Assembly (NCBI RefSeq): GCF_000485595.1
Contig: NW_014577175.1
Coordinates: forward strand, 201,393 to 232,143
Direction of reading: 5' to 3'
Length of the DNA stretch: 30,751 bases
Origin: Priapulus caudatus
Lineage: Eukaryota > Priapulida > Priapulimorpha > Priapulimorphida > Priapulidae
The number at the start of each line of letters is the position of its first letter. Position 1 is the stretch's first letter. The notes under the pieces were generated by a model, which saw nothing but the letters and a program-made list of their open reading frames with translations, made no database searches and had not been told where the DNA came from. Position numbers and translations under genes: made by a program. Shown here in pieces: positions 20,240 to 30,396 of the stretch.

Positions 20240-22950
20240 TGTCCCGTCAGAATTCACGAAGTATATATCTATAACATGTAAATGATTTGCTTTATTTGAC
20301 TACTTACTGGATTATTGCTCTTGTGCAGTACTGTAGACCAATATTCAGGGATGTAGTGTAATCCCTTGTGGTCATGCATCGTTTACGTGTATATAAAGCA
20401 TTGTCTTCATGTGTATCACGTGGTTTAGGATATGCAATTGTTCTGATTTTCTGTACTTATACCAGTCGTCGAGGGCCAGTGAGGGTGCATTATACCAAAT
20501 ATGAACGCACTTGTGCATAGAATAGATCTGTATAACCTAATATTTTTCCGTGCATCATCGATGCGTTTTTGGGTTTCTTTGGCGTATTTCATTAAATATG
20601 CACATTGTCACGCAGTATTTAGTCAAGCATCACGTTATCTACTTTTGATTTCCTACACTGTCTCACTGCTAGCCATCCAGCAATGATAGTTCACAGAGAG
20701 GTAGCAGTTAAGTTAATTTCGCAGATTATAGTAAAAATAGTGAGAGCCTCATCAAACTCGATAATTGCATATACATTTGGTTATAGCTAAGTGAACCAGT
20801 ATAGTATTACATTCCACAGTACTGTCAACCTGTATGTCATCGGTGAGCTTAAGGACAGCAGAAATAGCATGCCTCATTGCCACTACAGACGCCCTGGCTG
20901 CAATAATTACCAGCGATAGCGGTATTGCAATATAACGTTCTGAAGAAAACGTCTATACGTTCGGCAGCGAAGTAGTCGCAACTGTACAAACTGTAAATAG
21001 CAGGTTTTTACTCTATTCGACTGTGCAAGTATACTCCTGTTTCAGTTGCATTCTTAATAATATAATTTACTTGATGATGGATAGTGCCTGTATATGTTGT
21101 TTATTTCGGTTAAATGAATATGAAGAACATTTTAAAACATAATTATGTATCATGAATTTTATTGGAAGATACACAGTGCAATATGAACGCACTAAATCTG
21201 ATTAACAAAGTATATACAGTTCCAAGCATATGGAACCAAATTATCTGTCACGTTGTCAGAAATGCCATTGGTACCGGCACGTCATACCCGTGAATGTACA
21301 ATGGCAACATTATACTACCTAGACCAGACTCCATACATCGTATTCTGGATTGTGTTGAATTGGTTAAAATTCAGTATCCAGTAATCACTTGCAATGCACT
21401 ATTAGTATGAGTACTCGTAATTACAACGTTTGCCACACTGTGCAATTTGTAGGTGTCACCCAGGCAGACAAGCGAAGCCTATACGTTACGTTACGTACCT
21501 GCCACTTATTCGCATGAGCAAGTTCTGGGAGTCGACCAAAACCATTTCTGAGTAATGACACACTTGACAACAGGACAGTGCAGCTTCTATGATATGCATT
21601 TATGTGACATGCACTGTGTTCAAAATACTTGGTATACAATTACATGAGGTACACATACATGTTCAAATATTTCGAGTTTACACATTAATTACCGTGATAC
21701 GTGTAATCCTCCAGATCAGGTTACCCTCCAGACCACGAAAACTTACCTTCCATGAACGTTTTAATACAACTTTATTTCACTGACTGGTTAATGAAAATAT
21801 GCAAATGCGAAAAATATTTCCCCATTTTACGAACATATCAGATGACTTTAAATGCAGCCAAAATATTGTTTTCTTATAATTAAGCAGGTCAGTTGCCATG
21901 CTACAGGACACACCCTAGAAAATAGCATCCCTTGAACAGATTAAACTCAACTTGGCAGAACCATTAACGAATAACTGCAGTAGACGCCCTCTGTCAAACG
22001 AAATTAGTGCATATAGGAACATTTTATTCTGAAAGTCATTGGTCACCGGTTTATATCGAGAATCAATTGGCACATGTTTCAGTGATTGACATAACCATGC
22101 TGATCACTGAGCACATATACCTATAATTGCATATGATCTACATCGCACACTATTTCTTTTAATCAATAGGAAGAAAGACATTGTTAGAATGGTAGGAAAT
22201 ACCCGGCCCATTCCAACCCTTGACCCTTGCTTCAATGCTGGCTACAAAAAATAAGACCCATCAGAACATAATTTACCTAATATCTAGCAACATTGCTAGA
22301 TTAAGTTAATTACATTCACACAAGATTTTTATACAAAACTGAAGAAGTAGCTCATATCCGAGTATATCACTTCCCTTCCAAGTTTACAATGTAAGCCCGA
22401 CTGTTTTCATTCCAAACTAAGAATGGAAAATAATCGTTAGTAGCAGGAAAACATTACGTTGTAGACACGCACAGTGAATACAAAGCACTGTTTCACAATC
22501 ACAAATATTAGTTCTGTTTGAAGTACTGGAAGCTGACTTACTTGAGGATGTGATGGACCACAATATCCCATTGCGAACCCAAAAGGGACTGTCCTTAAGA
22601 AAATTACCCATCCCCACACGGTGAAGGAATACATTTGGCCTCGTTACCACCAAAACACATACATGTCTCTACATGGTTTCTACGTACAAATCTTGAAAAG
22701 GTTACACATTAATTTAACATATAAAAGTGATACCCTAAGAAAAGGAACATGCAATCGATTTCATTTTCGTTTTAAACTACTCAATTTTGTCTTGAGGGAA
22801 TGGCAGTTAGCTGCAGCAAATAATGATACAAACGTCATTATAAGTAATTAACACGTTTTCGATTCGAGGAAATAATTTTGTAAAGATGTTGACACACTAC
22901 TGTGTATGCCTGCACTGTTTCTACTCTACTTGTAGCCACAAGTTACCTTC
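20240..22950. other. Intergenic stretch
   Basis: Nothing firmly supported. Two - strand segments ending at plausible donors (near 22542 and about 21496) were examined as possible exons and not accepted. Confidence 0.45.
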
Positions 22951-22953
22951 TCG

Positions 22954-23242
22954 CTTCTCACTACGGCTCATAGGGTCTCTGTCCCCCAGGGTACTGCCGG
23001 AACGTACCCTGGGTACGGTCCGGTATACCGGAACGTACCCTGGTAACTATTTGATATGGTTAGAGTTAGGGTTAGGGTATAGGGTATAGGGTATAGGGTA
23101 TAGGGAGTAGGCGTAGGCGACTCCCTAGACTCGTTAGTGGAGTAGGCGAGGTACGGTCCGGCATATTAGATAGTACCAGGGTACGTTCCGGCAGTACCCT
23201 GGGGGACATAGACCCTCTCAGCCTCACTACGTGGTGAGAAGT
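22954..23242. mobile_element. ~289-bp MITE with telomere-like internal repeats
   Basis: Inverted repeats of 41 nt (22972-23012 and 23176-23216, 40 of 41 matching), extended by an outer CTTCTCACTAC / GTGGTGAGAAG pair. The motif GGAACGTACCCTGG and its variants recur inside. The centre contains two TTAGGG units followed by four TATAGGG units (about 23063-23105). No coding capacity. Confidence 0.8.
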
Positions 23243-24650
23243 GAAACAGTCATAGAGCCTTGTCGGGCTACTCGTAACACTTACTATTATACACATAACA
23301 CCTTATATGAGCACTTTACTATGTTAGGCCAAGAATATTTATAACATCATAAAACATCCTGTCACATCACTTTCATCCGATAGATGTATCTTCCACAAAT
23401 TTCAAATTCCTAATGGCCCGTGTACATGTATATCACTATATGTAACTGATACTGAACTAAAACTTAATACAGCGATTTACTCTAAAACCATTGTGAAAAC
23501 ACAAGTGCAAAATTATCCGAACACTTCGAAGCCGAACACTTATTCTGACCGTTTGTGTTTTTTACTAGAGCTATTACGCAAGCAACTTACTTTACACGCT
23601 ATACAAGCAAGTGACTACAGTGCAAACACATTCTTTGTATAAGAAAGTATTAATTAGGTGATACTCATAAAACTATCCTCTGATGTTATTTGGAAATCTC
23701 ACATTCTTCCTCATCACTCATTTCAGTATTTGTGTTTATCACTTGATCCAGACCTGCAACAGAACAGCATTGACATGCTCAACAATATTAGACTACATTA
23801 TTACGTAATACCAATAAAAAATATCTATATATGTGAACCAGTCACATGTCAGCCACTGCGTAGGAAGAGCTTCTATCATTCGTGTGAGATTATTTGGCCT
23901 CAGGACAATCTGTGGTCGGACTTCATATTATATATGGAAGTAGAATGTATTCTTTACATTTATTAATGTATATATAGAGGCGAGTCATGTACATGACTTA
24001 TATATTAGTGTATATACCAAGTTGGAATGTATAAATTTATGGACATTGATTTGTATACAAAAATAGTATATATGTGTTCAGCTATAGACATTGAGTTTTA
24101 TATAATAAAGATTGCTATTGATGTGTGCAGTGCACAAACAGACAAGTACTGATATACGTAGTGAACAAATAAGGGGGTATTTATTTACAAGTATATAGTT
24201 CACTAATACTGGGTAATAATACCAATTATGAATTTGTATAGTGAACAAATGAGAAAATATGTGTATGTGTAGTGGACAAATGATGTTGGTGTTGATGAAA
24301 CTGTTAATAAGTACATGTCAAAGTGTATAGTAATACCGGTCAGTTTTGGAAAATGCTAAAGTCGTATTACTTTATGCGTTGTATCAGTTATAGTTAGTTA
24401 ATGTTGTGTGTAAACATTTAAACCTCTAGGGTCAGTTGTCAGAAACATAATGCTAACATCGCACTTACAACTAATGTGAATGTTATGAGAATAGCGTCGA
24501 CAGAAACGCATGATCGCAGCTATGAGAAATTGACTGCAAAACTCAGATTTATACACATTTATTGTTCCTCACAGCAATTTATGCATATTACGATGGTTAT
24601 CAAGTTTATGTTAAGAATTTTGTTTCTGACAACGGGCCCCTGGTGTGAAG
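23243..24650. other. Intergenic stretch, AT-rich
   Basis: No gene recognised. Contains a 16-nt perfect palindrome AGTCATGTACATGACT (23983-23998) and recurring GTGAACAAAT / GTGGACAAAT motifs at about 24160, 24240 and 24273. Confidence 0.45.
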
Positions 24651-24749
24651 CAAGGAGCTAAATATAACATTTATGTTATAACAGTATATAACATTTATGT
24701 TATAACAGTATATAACATTTATATAACAACTGTTATATTTAGCTCCTTG
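24651..24749. mobile_element. 99-bp MITE with 8-bp flanking repeats
   Basis: Perfect 19-nt terminal inverted repeats CAAGGAGCTAAATATAACA / TGTTATATTTAGCTCCTTG. Flanks GTGTGAAG (24643-24650) and GCGTGAAG (24750-24757) match at 7 of 8, consistent with the 8-bp target duplications of hAT-type elements. The interior is TATAACATTTATGTTATAAC repeated. Confidence 0.75.
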
Positions 24750-24970
24750 GCGTGAAGAAGTGTGATGTTCTGCTGCCATCTAGTGGCAGGTATCAAGACT
24801 GTAAGTCGTACACTGGTGGTTGTAGCTGACTACGTTGTCAAAAAGTGTAGGAAGTCATGTCAAATCACTTCTGAATTGTTTTTCCTGTCATTCTACCGAT
24901 ACACAATGCATATAGTCAAGAAATAGGCAGATATCGATGTTGAACACAGGTGGCTGACCATAAAAAATAC

Positions 24971-24971
24971 G

Positions 24972-25002
<31 letters not shown>

Positions 25003-25150
25003 AAGAAAGCATAGTCTTCTTCCAAAAATAAATATACTACAATCACATAACACCTATACAACCACAGTATATATATATATATATATCAAAGAAAGCATAG
25101 TCTTCTTCCAAAAATAAATATACTACAATCACATAACACCTATACAACCA
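24971..25150. repeat. 86-bp tandem duplication with (AT)n
   Basis: The segment 25001-25064 recurs at 25087-25150 apparently without change, each copy preceded by an (AT)n tract. A recent duplication or an assembly/slippage artefact. Confidence 0.9.
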
Positions 25151-26085
25151 GTTGTAAAATAGTACTACCTAATGGTTCTTGGCTGAAATTCGAAAGTAAA
25201 ATGCATACCTTGCATGTTCAGCTAGTGGGATGAATTAAATATAAAGTCACCCTATATTAACAGATAAGGCTAGAATTATTTAATCAGTAATAGTAAGCTG
25301 GCTTCTGAATAAGGCAATAAATACTTCCTACTGCATTTACCCAAGGATTACTTAATTACTTTATTCTTCCAACTTAACTGATCACATCTAATTATTTCCA
25401 ATTTTACAAATTAAAAGTTACTAAGGCTTTTAAATACTATCAACTTAAAGGTTTCTCTCATTTTCAGTAAAATAACAAACTTCACACTTCAGAGGTTAGT
25501 AGGAAGACACAGGTACAGACACATTACCATATGCATACACACATACGTAGACATAACCATATATGTATATAACCATATACATAGACATAACTATAATTTG
25601 GTAGTAAGTTACCAAATTTACTTCAAAAAATCTGCATGATTTTGACAGATCCATAACCCTACTCCAAACAAGAACTCAGTTAAGGGAGTATAAGACAACA
25701 TAAATAAATTAAATACATTACGTAGACCACAGCTAGCGGCATTAGACTTGCTACTAAGGCGTAGGCCATGCTTATGTACCACAAAACGTCTTCAGCACCA
25801 TCAATGTGGCAAAATAGTAGGCTGCCACACCCCTACACAAAAACTGCTTGATCGATGTCACCATTTGAAAGAAGAGTGATTTCGCATCCTCCCAGTAGGC
25901 CTACCTGCTTCATCCCAGCTGTGATTTCAACGTTAATCCACCATATATCTTGTAGGTTCTTGCACTACCCTACAGTCCTATAGACCTGTTGTGGGAACTC
26001 ACTCCACCAACAGCAGACAAAAAGAAGCACAATGCATTTTCGCGGTAGACATCGCAAATCGGTGCCATCGTAAGAGTGCTAAAAA
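25151..26085. other. ZRANB2 3' UTR / intergenic
   Basis: No coding signal. The + strand open frame at 25991-26197 is antisense to the last ZRANB2 exon. The extent of the - strand 3' UTR is unknown. Confidence 0.5.
25360..25365 (-). terminator. Possible ZRANB2 polyadenylation hexamer
   Basis: AATAAA on the - strand about 720 nt downstream of the ZRANB2 stop codon. It is a canonical hexamer in an AT-rich background, so chance occurrence is likely; no cleavage site can be confirmed. Confidence 0.25.
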
Positions 26086-26209
26086 CTACGCTAGGTCAAA
26101 CCTTGACCGTTCCCGAGAGCTGTCATGGGAGCGGCTGCGAGACCGGAAGGAAGGCCTGCTAGAGTCTGACTTACTGCCGGCGGCATGTCGCTTGTGACGA
26201 TGTGGTGAT
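26086..26209 (-). CDS. ZRANB2: ZRANB2 terminal exon: RS tail and stop
   Basis: Acceptor TGTTGTTGTAG precedes 26209; the stop TAG is at 26088-26086. It completes an arginine codon and encodes SPHRHKRHAAGSKSD, then RSRSRSHDSSRERSRFDLA. A plain RS-type end with no further domain. The - strand 3' UTR runs below 26086. Confidence 0.88.
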
Positions 26210-29200
26210 CTACAACAACAAATAATCAAACAGTAGAAACTACAGGATGCCTGACAGGCACTGAAAGACTGTGCACCTAGCCAAGAACTCGGAACTTCAA
26301 TCCGCACAACTTTACTTATACTAGCAAAGCGACGAAGTACCAATTCAGATATATTCATTGCTGTATATATGGATGGCTTCATTATAATAGAAACCCCTAA
26401 GTAACTATTTTCCATTGCTTTTTTGCCATGTTGACAAAACATCGACAAAATGTTCTGCCATTTTATACAAACACATGATGTTATAGTACAGTACACAATC
26501 TATTATCTGTAGATATCAGTAACCCTTGGGACCAGACACGTTTCGGAATTCGGAATTTTTCGGATTTAGGAATGGTAGTACAGTACAGATATACATACCG
26601 TATGTCCTGCAACTAGCCAGTAGTACTAAAACCCCAGTTTTCAAGAAGCCAAGTGCTGTACCGGTACAGTACAATATGTATGAATAATGCCAAACACATT
26701 AATATTTCTGCAGTGAACCTTGTGCAGCCAAACGCAAGCTTTGGTGTGCAGACGACCTCCACGAATAAACATTCGGTTTTCGGAGCTTTTTGGTTTTCAG
26801 AATTTCGGATAATAGATTGTGTAGGGCCTACTGTAGCTTGATGATTTTCATTGATCCTGTGCACTACAAGCCTACCTAGAAATCATGGGGATAGCTCTCA
26901 ACCTTTCAGTAACACAGTTCATTGGAGAATGTACAGAGAAATAAAGTGCAAATGATACCAGCCACGAACACTGCAACCTCACAGTACAGGCAACTTGCTG
27001 CTCTATAACAGCAGAGTAGGGAAACATACCCATGAAACAGCCTACTTAGTTTCTTTACAAAAGTTGAGACAATAGTGATGTGTTCAGCATTAAAAGCCAA
27101 GCAGTTATTAAACACTCATCACGACTAATAAAAAGCTTAATGATAAAAACATGCAGTCTTATGCTTATAAGGATCAACCCTCATTTGTGAAAAGCTACAT
27201 GCATAGAATGGGATTATCATGCCAGAGAACATGAATAAAATAACTGCAGTGTGCAGTTGGAGAAGTCAGTCCATTTTTATATTACAATATATAAGATGAA
27301 AACGTTAATTACAAAAGCATAACTTATCCAAACTGAAAATTAAAATACACAATCATATACTCTAAGTCTAAGGATAATAGGTAAACTGTTCGTTGCCCTA
27401 TATGATTTTTAAACAGAGCGGTTGTACCACATCTCCCTGTTTCTTAGATGGGTGCAGATTTAAGCCCTGGCATGTTTCTAAACCCGCCACGGTCACCAGC
27501 GTGCTACCACCGTTACCTGGACCGAGAACGAGTACGGTGTTTCTGCCTTGACCCGGACCGAGACCGTGACTGTGAGCTTGAAGAAGAAGACCTGAAAGGT
27601 AAATAGAAATTACCTTAAAATTCAGATAAACTGCAGGTAACAGTAAAATTGCAAATGCAATAATATATATATATATATATATATAGTTATATATAACTGT
27701 TTGTAGTTTATAAATAATTTTTAGCTTAAATTCTGACACCTAACGACTTTTATATCAGGCAATCATTACTGATTCCTACCTTGAGCTAGACGAATAACTA
27801 CGTGACCTTGAGGAGCTGGAACTAGAGCGAGACCCTGACCTCGACCTTGAAGCAGGTCGTTTACGTGACCTACTCCCCTGATCCGACTTGTCATCTTTCT
27901 CGTCTTCCAGTTGGTACTTTGACAAGTCATCACCACTCTGTGCAGACGAAAGCAGCAAATATTCCTTTATTTCACTAATAATGCAATACTGTTAGTAACA
28001 CATGAGTTCAATGTTTATTACCATACTTCACATCACTCTTAAAACATTGTCCAAACAAGCTCTTACTGGTCACATTTATAACATGGCTACATTTTATGTT
28101 ACATGTATCAGAACTTTTTAATATCAGAAGTATCTATCATATATTCCTTATCAGTTTGACAGATATTTAATAGCTGTACCTTCTCATCATCATCACTATC
28201 AAGTTGATATTTTGACAGATCTCCATCTTCATCGTCCTCATCATCATCTTCATCATCCTCAATAGGTTTAATTGAACTTGAAGTTGTGTCTTTAATATCA
28301 TCTCTAACTTTTCCCTTTTTTAATCTTCCAAACTGAAACCATAACAATTATACATAGACTAACCTACAACGATAAAGCTAGGAACCTGGTTAATTAGAGT
28401 TACAATTTTCCAACACCACCAACCAAATAGTACACAAATGTATAAGGACTCATCAGTATCATCCTATAACATATGTGACCCGCTCCAGCATAATACGGAC
28501 TAAGTCGCAAGTCATTGTTTTGAGTAATGAGCACGCACACATGTCAATGCTGAAAATGGCCTACCTGGACAAAAATTTGATTATTACAAAAATAAGTTGC
28601 TAAGTGCATATTTAATCCGGATATATAGGTTCAGATACCTCTAGATTATTATGGTCAATTTTAATTAAAAGAAATATAAAAAAATATAAATGTTTGAAGG
28701 GCCCCTGACCACTCATCCCCGACTGGGCCCCTTACCCGGAACGCTTTACCTCAAAAGCTGCATATTCCGGAATAAGTCGGTTTCCGATCTTCAAATTGCT
28801 GTAGATCGGTCAATTCTTTAGATATAGCCGAATATTATATATCATTTTAAAGGTAATTAAATGATCTATTCAGATATGCACATAACCCAATTTGTAGAAT
28901 TTCCTACTTAATCCTGGTTTTGCTGGAGCGGGTCACATATAGTCACGTGTGTTGATGCCTTGACAGTATTAATAATATCATGAACTTACCTATACAATGA
29001 ACATGAAATACCATTATACCAGCTATTACAGTAACAATGACATTTCAGAATTGCCAAAAAACGCTGATGTTGTGATGGGTCTACTCTCATGATGCCAAAT
29101 GCTGTCTTACAGTCTGTCAATCAGTGACTTCATATAGTGTGCATTCTAAATTGCAATAATTTTCCTTTTAAACAGTCTCAATAATTTCAATGATACCCAA

Positions 29201-30187
29201 CACAGAGAACCAACATTTGACTGTTTGCATCTGTTACACCATTAGGGCAGTCTTGTATAGTAATATATACAACTCTTAGTTACTTTACCCTAGTCTTTAT
29301 TATTAGCAGGTAAAATGTTACATATCTTTTTGAAAATGTTATATTGCATATTCTAAATATATTTTCTACTCAATAATGTAGATTTTTACATACAACTATT
29401 CCAAATTAAATTTAGAATCCAAATTAAATTTAGCACATATCAACCTATTGTACATAAAAACCAGTTAACAGAAACTTGACTTATTTATACTAACTCATGC
29501 TACTTATTTCTGCCATTTAGTGTCACTTTTCAAAAATTCAGAAATGGCATCGTTTCCACAGTAGCTAGTATAGCAGTCCTTCCTGTTGTTGTCATTCATT
29601 GTACAGACTTTCATAGTAGTGCTAGTATTAAACGACTATAACCAAATACTAGATTGATACACTATTACAAAGTGTCTGCACACCAGTCACAAATTGTCCA
29701 GACCAAAAAATAGAAGGAGGTATTATTAAATAGCACTTCTCATACCTCATCATATAACTCATCCTCGTCAGAAACATGTTCATTGTATTCGACATTGTCT
29801 CTTTCGTTGAAACCGCCACCAAGTCCAGTTCGCTCTTCAATAGGGCCATATCGTGCAGCATTACACATGTTGCAATCTTTGCGCCTTGCCCAGTTCACAT
29901 TGCCACACCTTGTGGAGAACAGATCACGATAAAAAATCTTCACGTGCATAGCAGATACATATTTCATGACAACACCCTTGCCTATTTTTATTAATAAATG
30001 GTATACCACTAGACTACTGATCGTATATATTTTTAATGGAATTACATGCAGACTTAATTTCAATAAGAAGTTACATACTTGGCACATTGCCAGTCATCTG
30101 CACTGAAGAGACCTTTGCTTTTCTCAGCCAAGTGCTTTCCAATTTCCACTCCAGACTTTTTAACTTTGGGCCCAACGAGAGGTTTGT
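26086..30187 (-). CDS. ZRANB2: ZRANB2-like zinc-finger/RS splicing factor, 5' partial, 6 exons
   Basis: Spliced gene on the - strand: complement of join(26086..26209, 27517..27591, 27780..27937, 28180..28332, 29746..29908, 30079..30187). All junctions are GT-AG and in phase; 259 residues plus TAG. Order: EIGKHLAEKSKGLFSADDW linker (residues 14-32), RanBP2-type zinc finger 2 (C34-x2-C37-x10-C48-x2-C51), EERTGLGGGFNER, an acidic region, two DLSKYQL motifs, and an RS-rich C-terminus. This follows human ZRANB2 closely. Family knowledge: ZRANB2 is a nuclear protein whose two RanBP2-type fingers bind single-stranded RNA at AGGUAA-like sites and which influences alternative splicing through its SR-like tail. 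Finger 1 and the start codon lie right of the window. It is convergent with ANOS1, 8.4 kb away. The RS tail looks shorter than in vertebrates. Confidence 0.94.
26489..26833. mobile_element. 345-bp pogo/Tigger-like MITE
   Basis: Begins CAGTACACAATC and ends ...GGGCCTACTG, flanked by TA on both sides (26487-26488 and 26834-26835). A perfect 15-nt inverted repeat ACACAATCTATTATC (26493-26507, 26808-26822) lies near each end. TTCGGAATTCGGAATTTTTC-type runs inside each half are typical of Tigger-derived elements (family knowledge). Located in the last ZRANB2 intron (26210-27516). Confidence 0.65.
27517..27591 (-). CDS. ZRANB2: ZRANB2 75-nt exon: RS repeats
   Basis: Acceptor CCTTTCAG precedes 27591; donor GTAACG follows 27517. 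It encodes SSSSSSQSRSRSGSRQ and KHRTRSRS. Both ends split an AGN arginine codon, so skipping this exon keeps the frame. The donor context is AG|GTAA; read through, it gives an immediate in-frame stop (AGG TAA). Confidence 0.88.
27780..27937 (-). CDS. ZRANB2: ZRANB2 exon: second DLSKYQL motif and start of RS domain
   Basis: Acceptor TCTGCACAG precedes 27937; donor GTAGGA follows 27780 (two bases of an arginine codon left). It encodes SGDDLSKYQLEDEK, a second copy of the DLSKY motif, a possible nuclear-localisation cluster RSRKRP, and the RS repeats SRSRSGSRSSSSSSRSRS. Confidence 0.93.
28180..28332 (-). CDS. ZRANB2: ZRANB2 exon: basic patch, acidic run and first DLSKYQL motif
   Basis: Acceptor GGTTTCAG precedes 28332; donor GTACAG follows 28180; phase 0 at both ends (51 codons). 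It opens with FGRLKKGK, continuing ...YDE from the previous exon exactly as YDEFGRKKKK does in human ZRANB2. It then has a long D/E run and DLSKYQLDSDDDEK. Confidence 0.94.
28471..28940. mobile_element. 470-bp MITE in a ZRANB2 intron
   Basis: Perfect 20-nt inverted repeats ATATGTGACCCGCTCCAGCA (28471-28490) and its complement (28921-28940). The interior is non-coding, with GATCGGT/GTCGGTTTCCGATC motifs. Family not assigned. Confidence 0.8.
28941..29745. other. ZRANB2 intron remainder
   Basis: AT-rich, no coding signal. CCAAATTAAATTTAG is tandemly duplicated at about 29401-29433. Confidence 0.5.
29746..29908 (-). CDS. ZRANB2: ZRANB2 exon: zinc finger 2 and GGGFNER region
   Basis: The acceptor CCACAAG precedes 29908; donor GTATGA follows 29746 (phase 0). 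It completes the finger with CGNVNWARRKDCNMCN. The NV, W, RR and N residues known in the family to contact the GGU core of RNA are all present. Then EERTGLGGGFNERDNVEY and an acidic end DEDELYDE follow. Confidence 0.96.
30079..30187 (-). CDS. ZRANB2: ZRANB2 exon: inter-finger linker and first cysteine of zinc finger 2
   Basis: On the - strand, the acceptor TCTCGTAG precedes 30187 and the donor GTATGT follows 30079. It begins with two bases of a split codon and ends with two bases (AA) of a lysine codon. It encodes KKSGVEIGKHLAEKSKGLF and SADDWQCA, matching GTEIGKTLAEKSRGLFSANDWQC of human ZRANB2. The exon boundary falls between the first two zinc-binding cysteines. Confidence 0.95.
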
Positions 30188-30396
30188 CTACGAGATAAAA
30201 AAAAACAATACTGCAGTCCTTACATACACAAGAATAAACAAGGGAACAGTGCTTGCTATACAGGTGAATAACAGGTAAATCCATTTTTCCAATAGACAGG
30301 GCTACTGCTGGCGTTTGCTGCCTTTGCAAAATGCGATAAATAAATAACAATGGCGATTTTACTACAGTAGGTGGTGAATACAATTGGCGAATGACT

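Noticed and set aside
19995-20240. 81-codon - strand frame with a SGGTPPPKK run
   Set aside because: It coincides with the candidate non-autonomous element and its G-run; no similarity recognised.
21496-21548. Possible - strand exon (SLLRNGFGRLPELAHANK) ending at donor GTACGT with a TGTCAAG acceptor
   Set aside because: It vaguely resembles the end of nuclease-like (SNase-fold) domains, but it is short, isolated and cannot be joined to neighbours.
22542-22634. Possible - strand exon: a hydrophobic segment (VWGWVIFLRTVPFGFAMGYC) ending at a good donor GTAAGT
   Set aside because: No recognisable family, no convincing acceptor and no partner exon in phase. A chance open stretch cannot be excluded; transcript data would decide.
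25991-26197. + strand open frame rich in R, S and E
   Set aside because: Antisense shadow of the terminal ZRANB2 RS exon.
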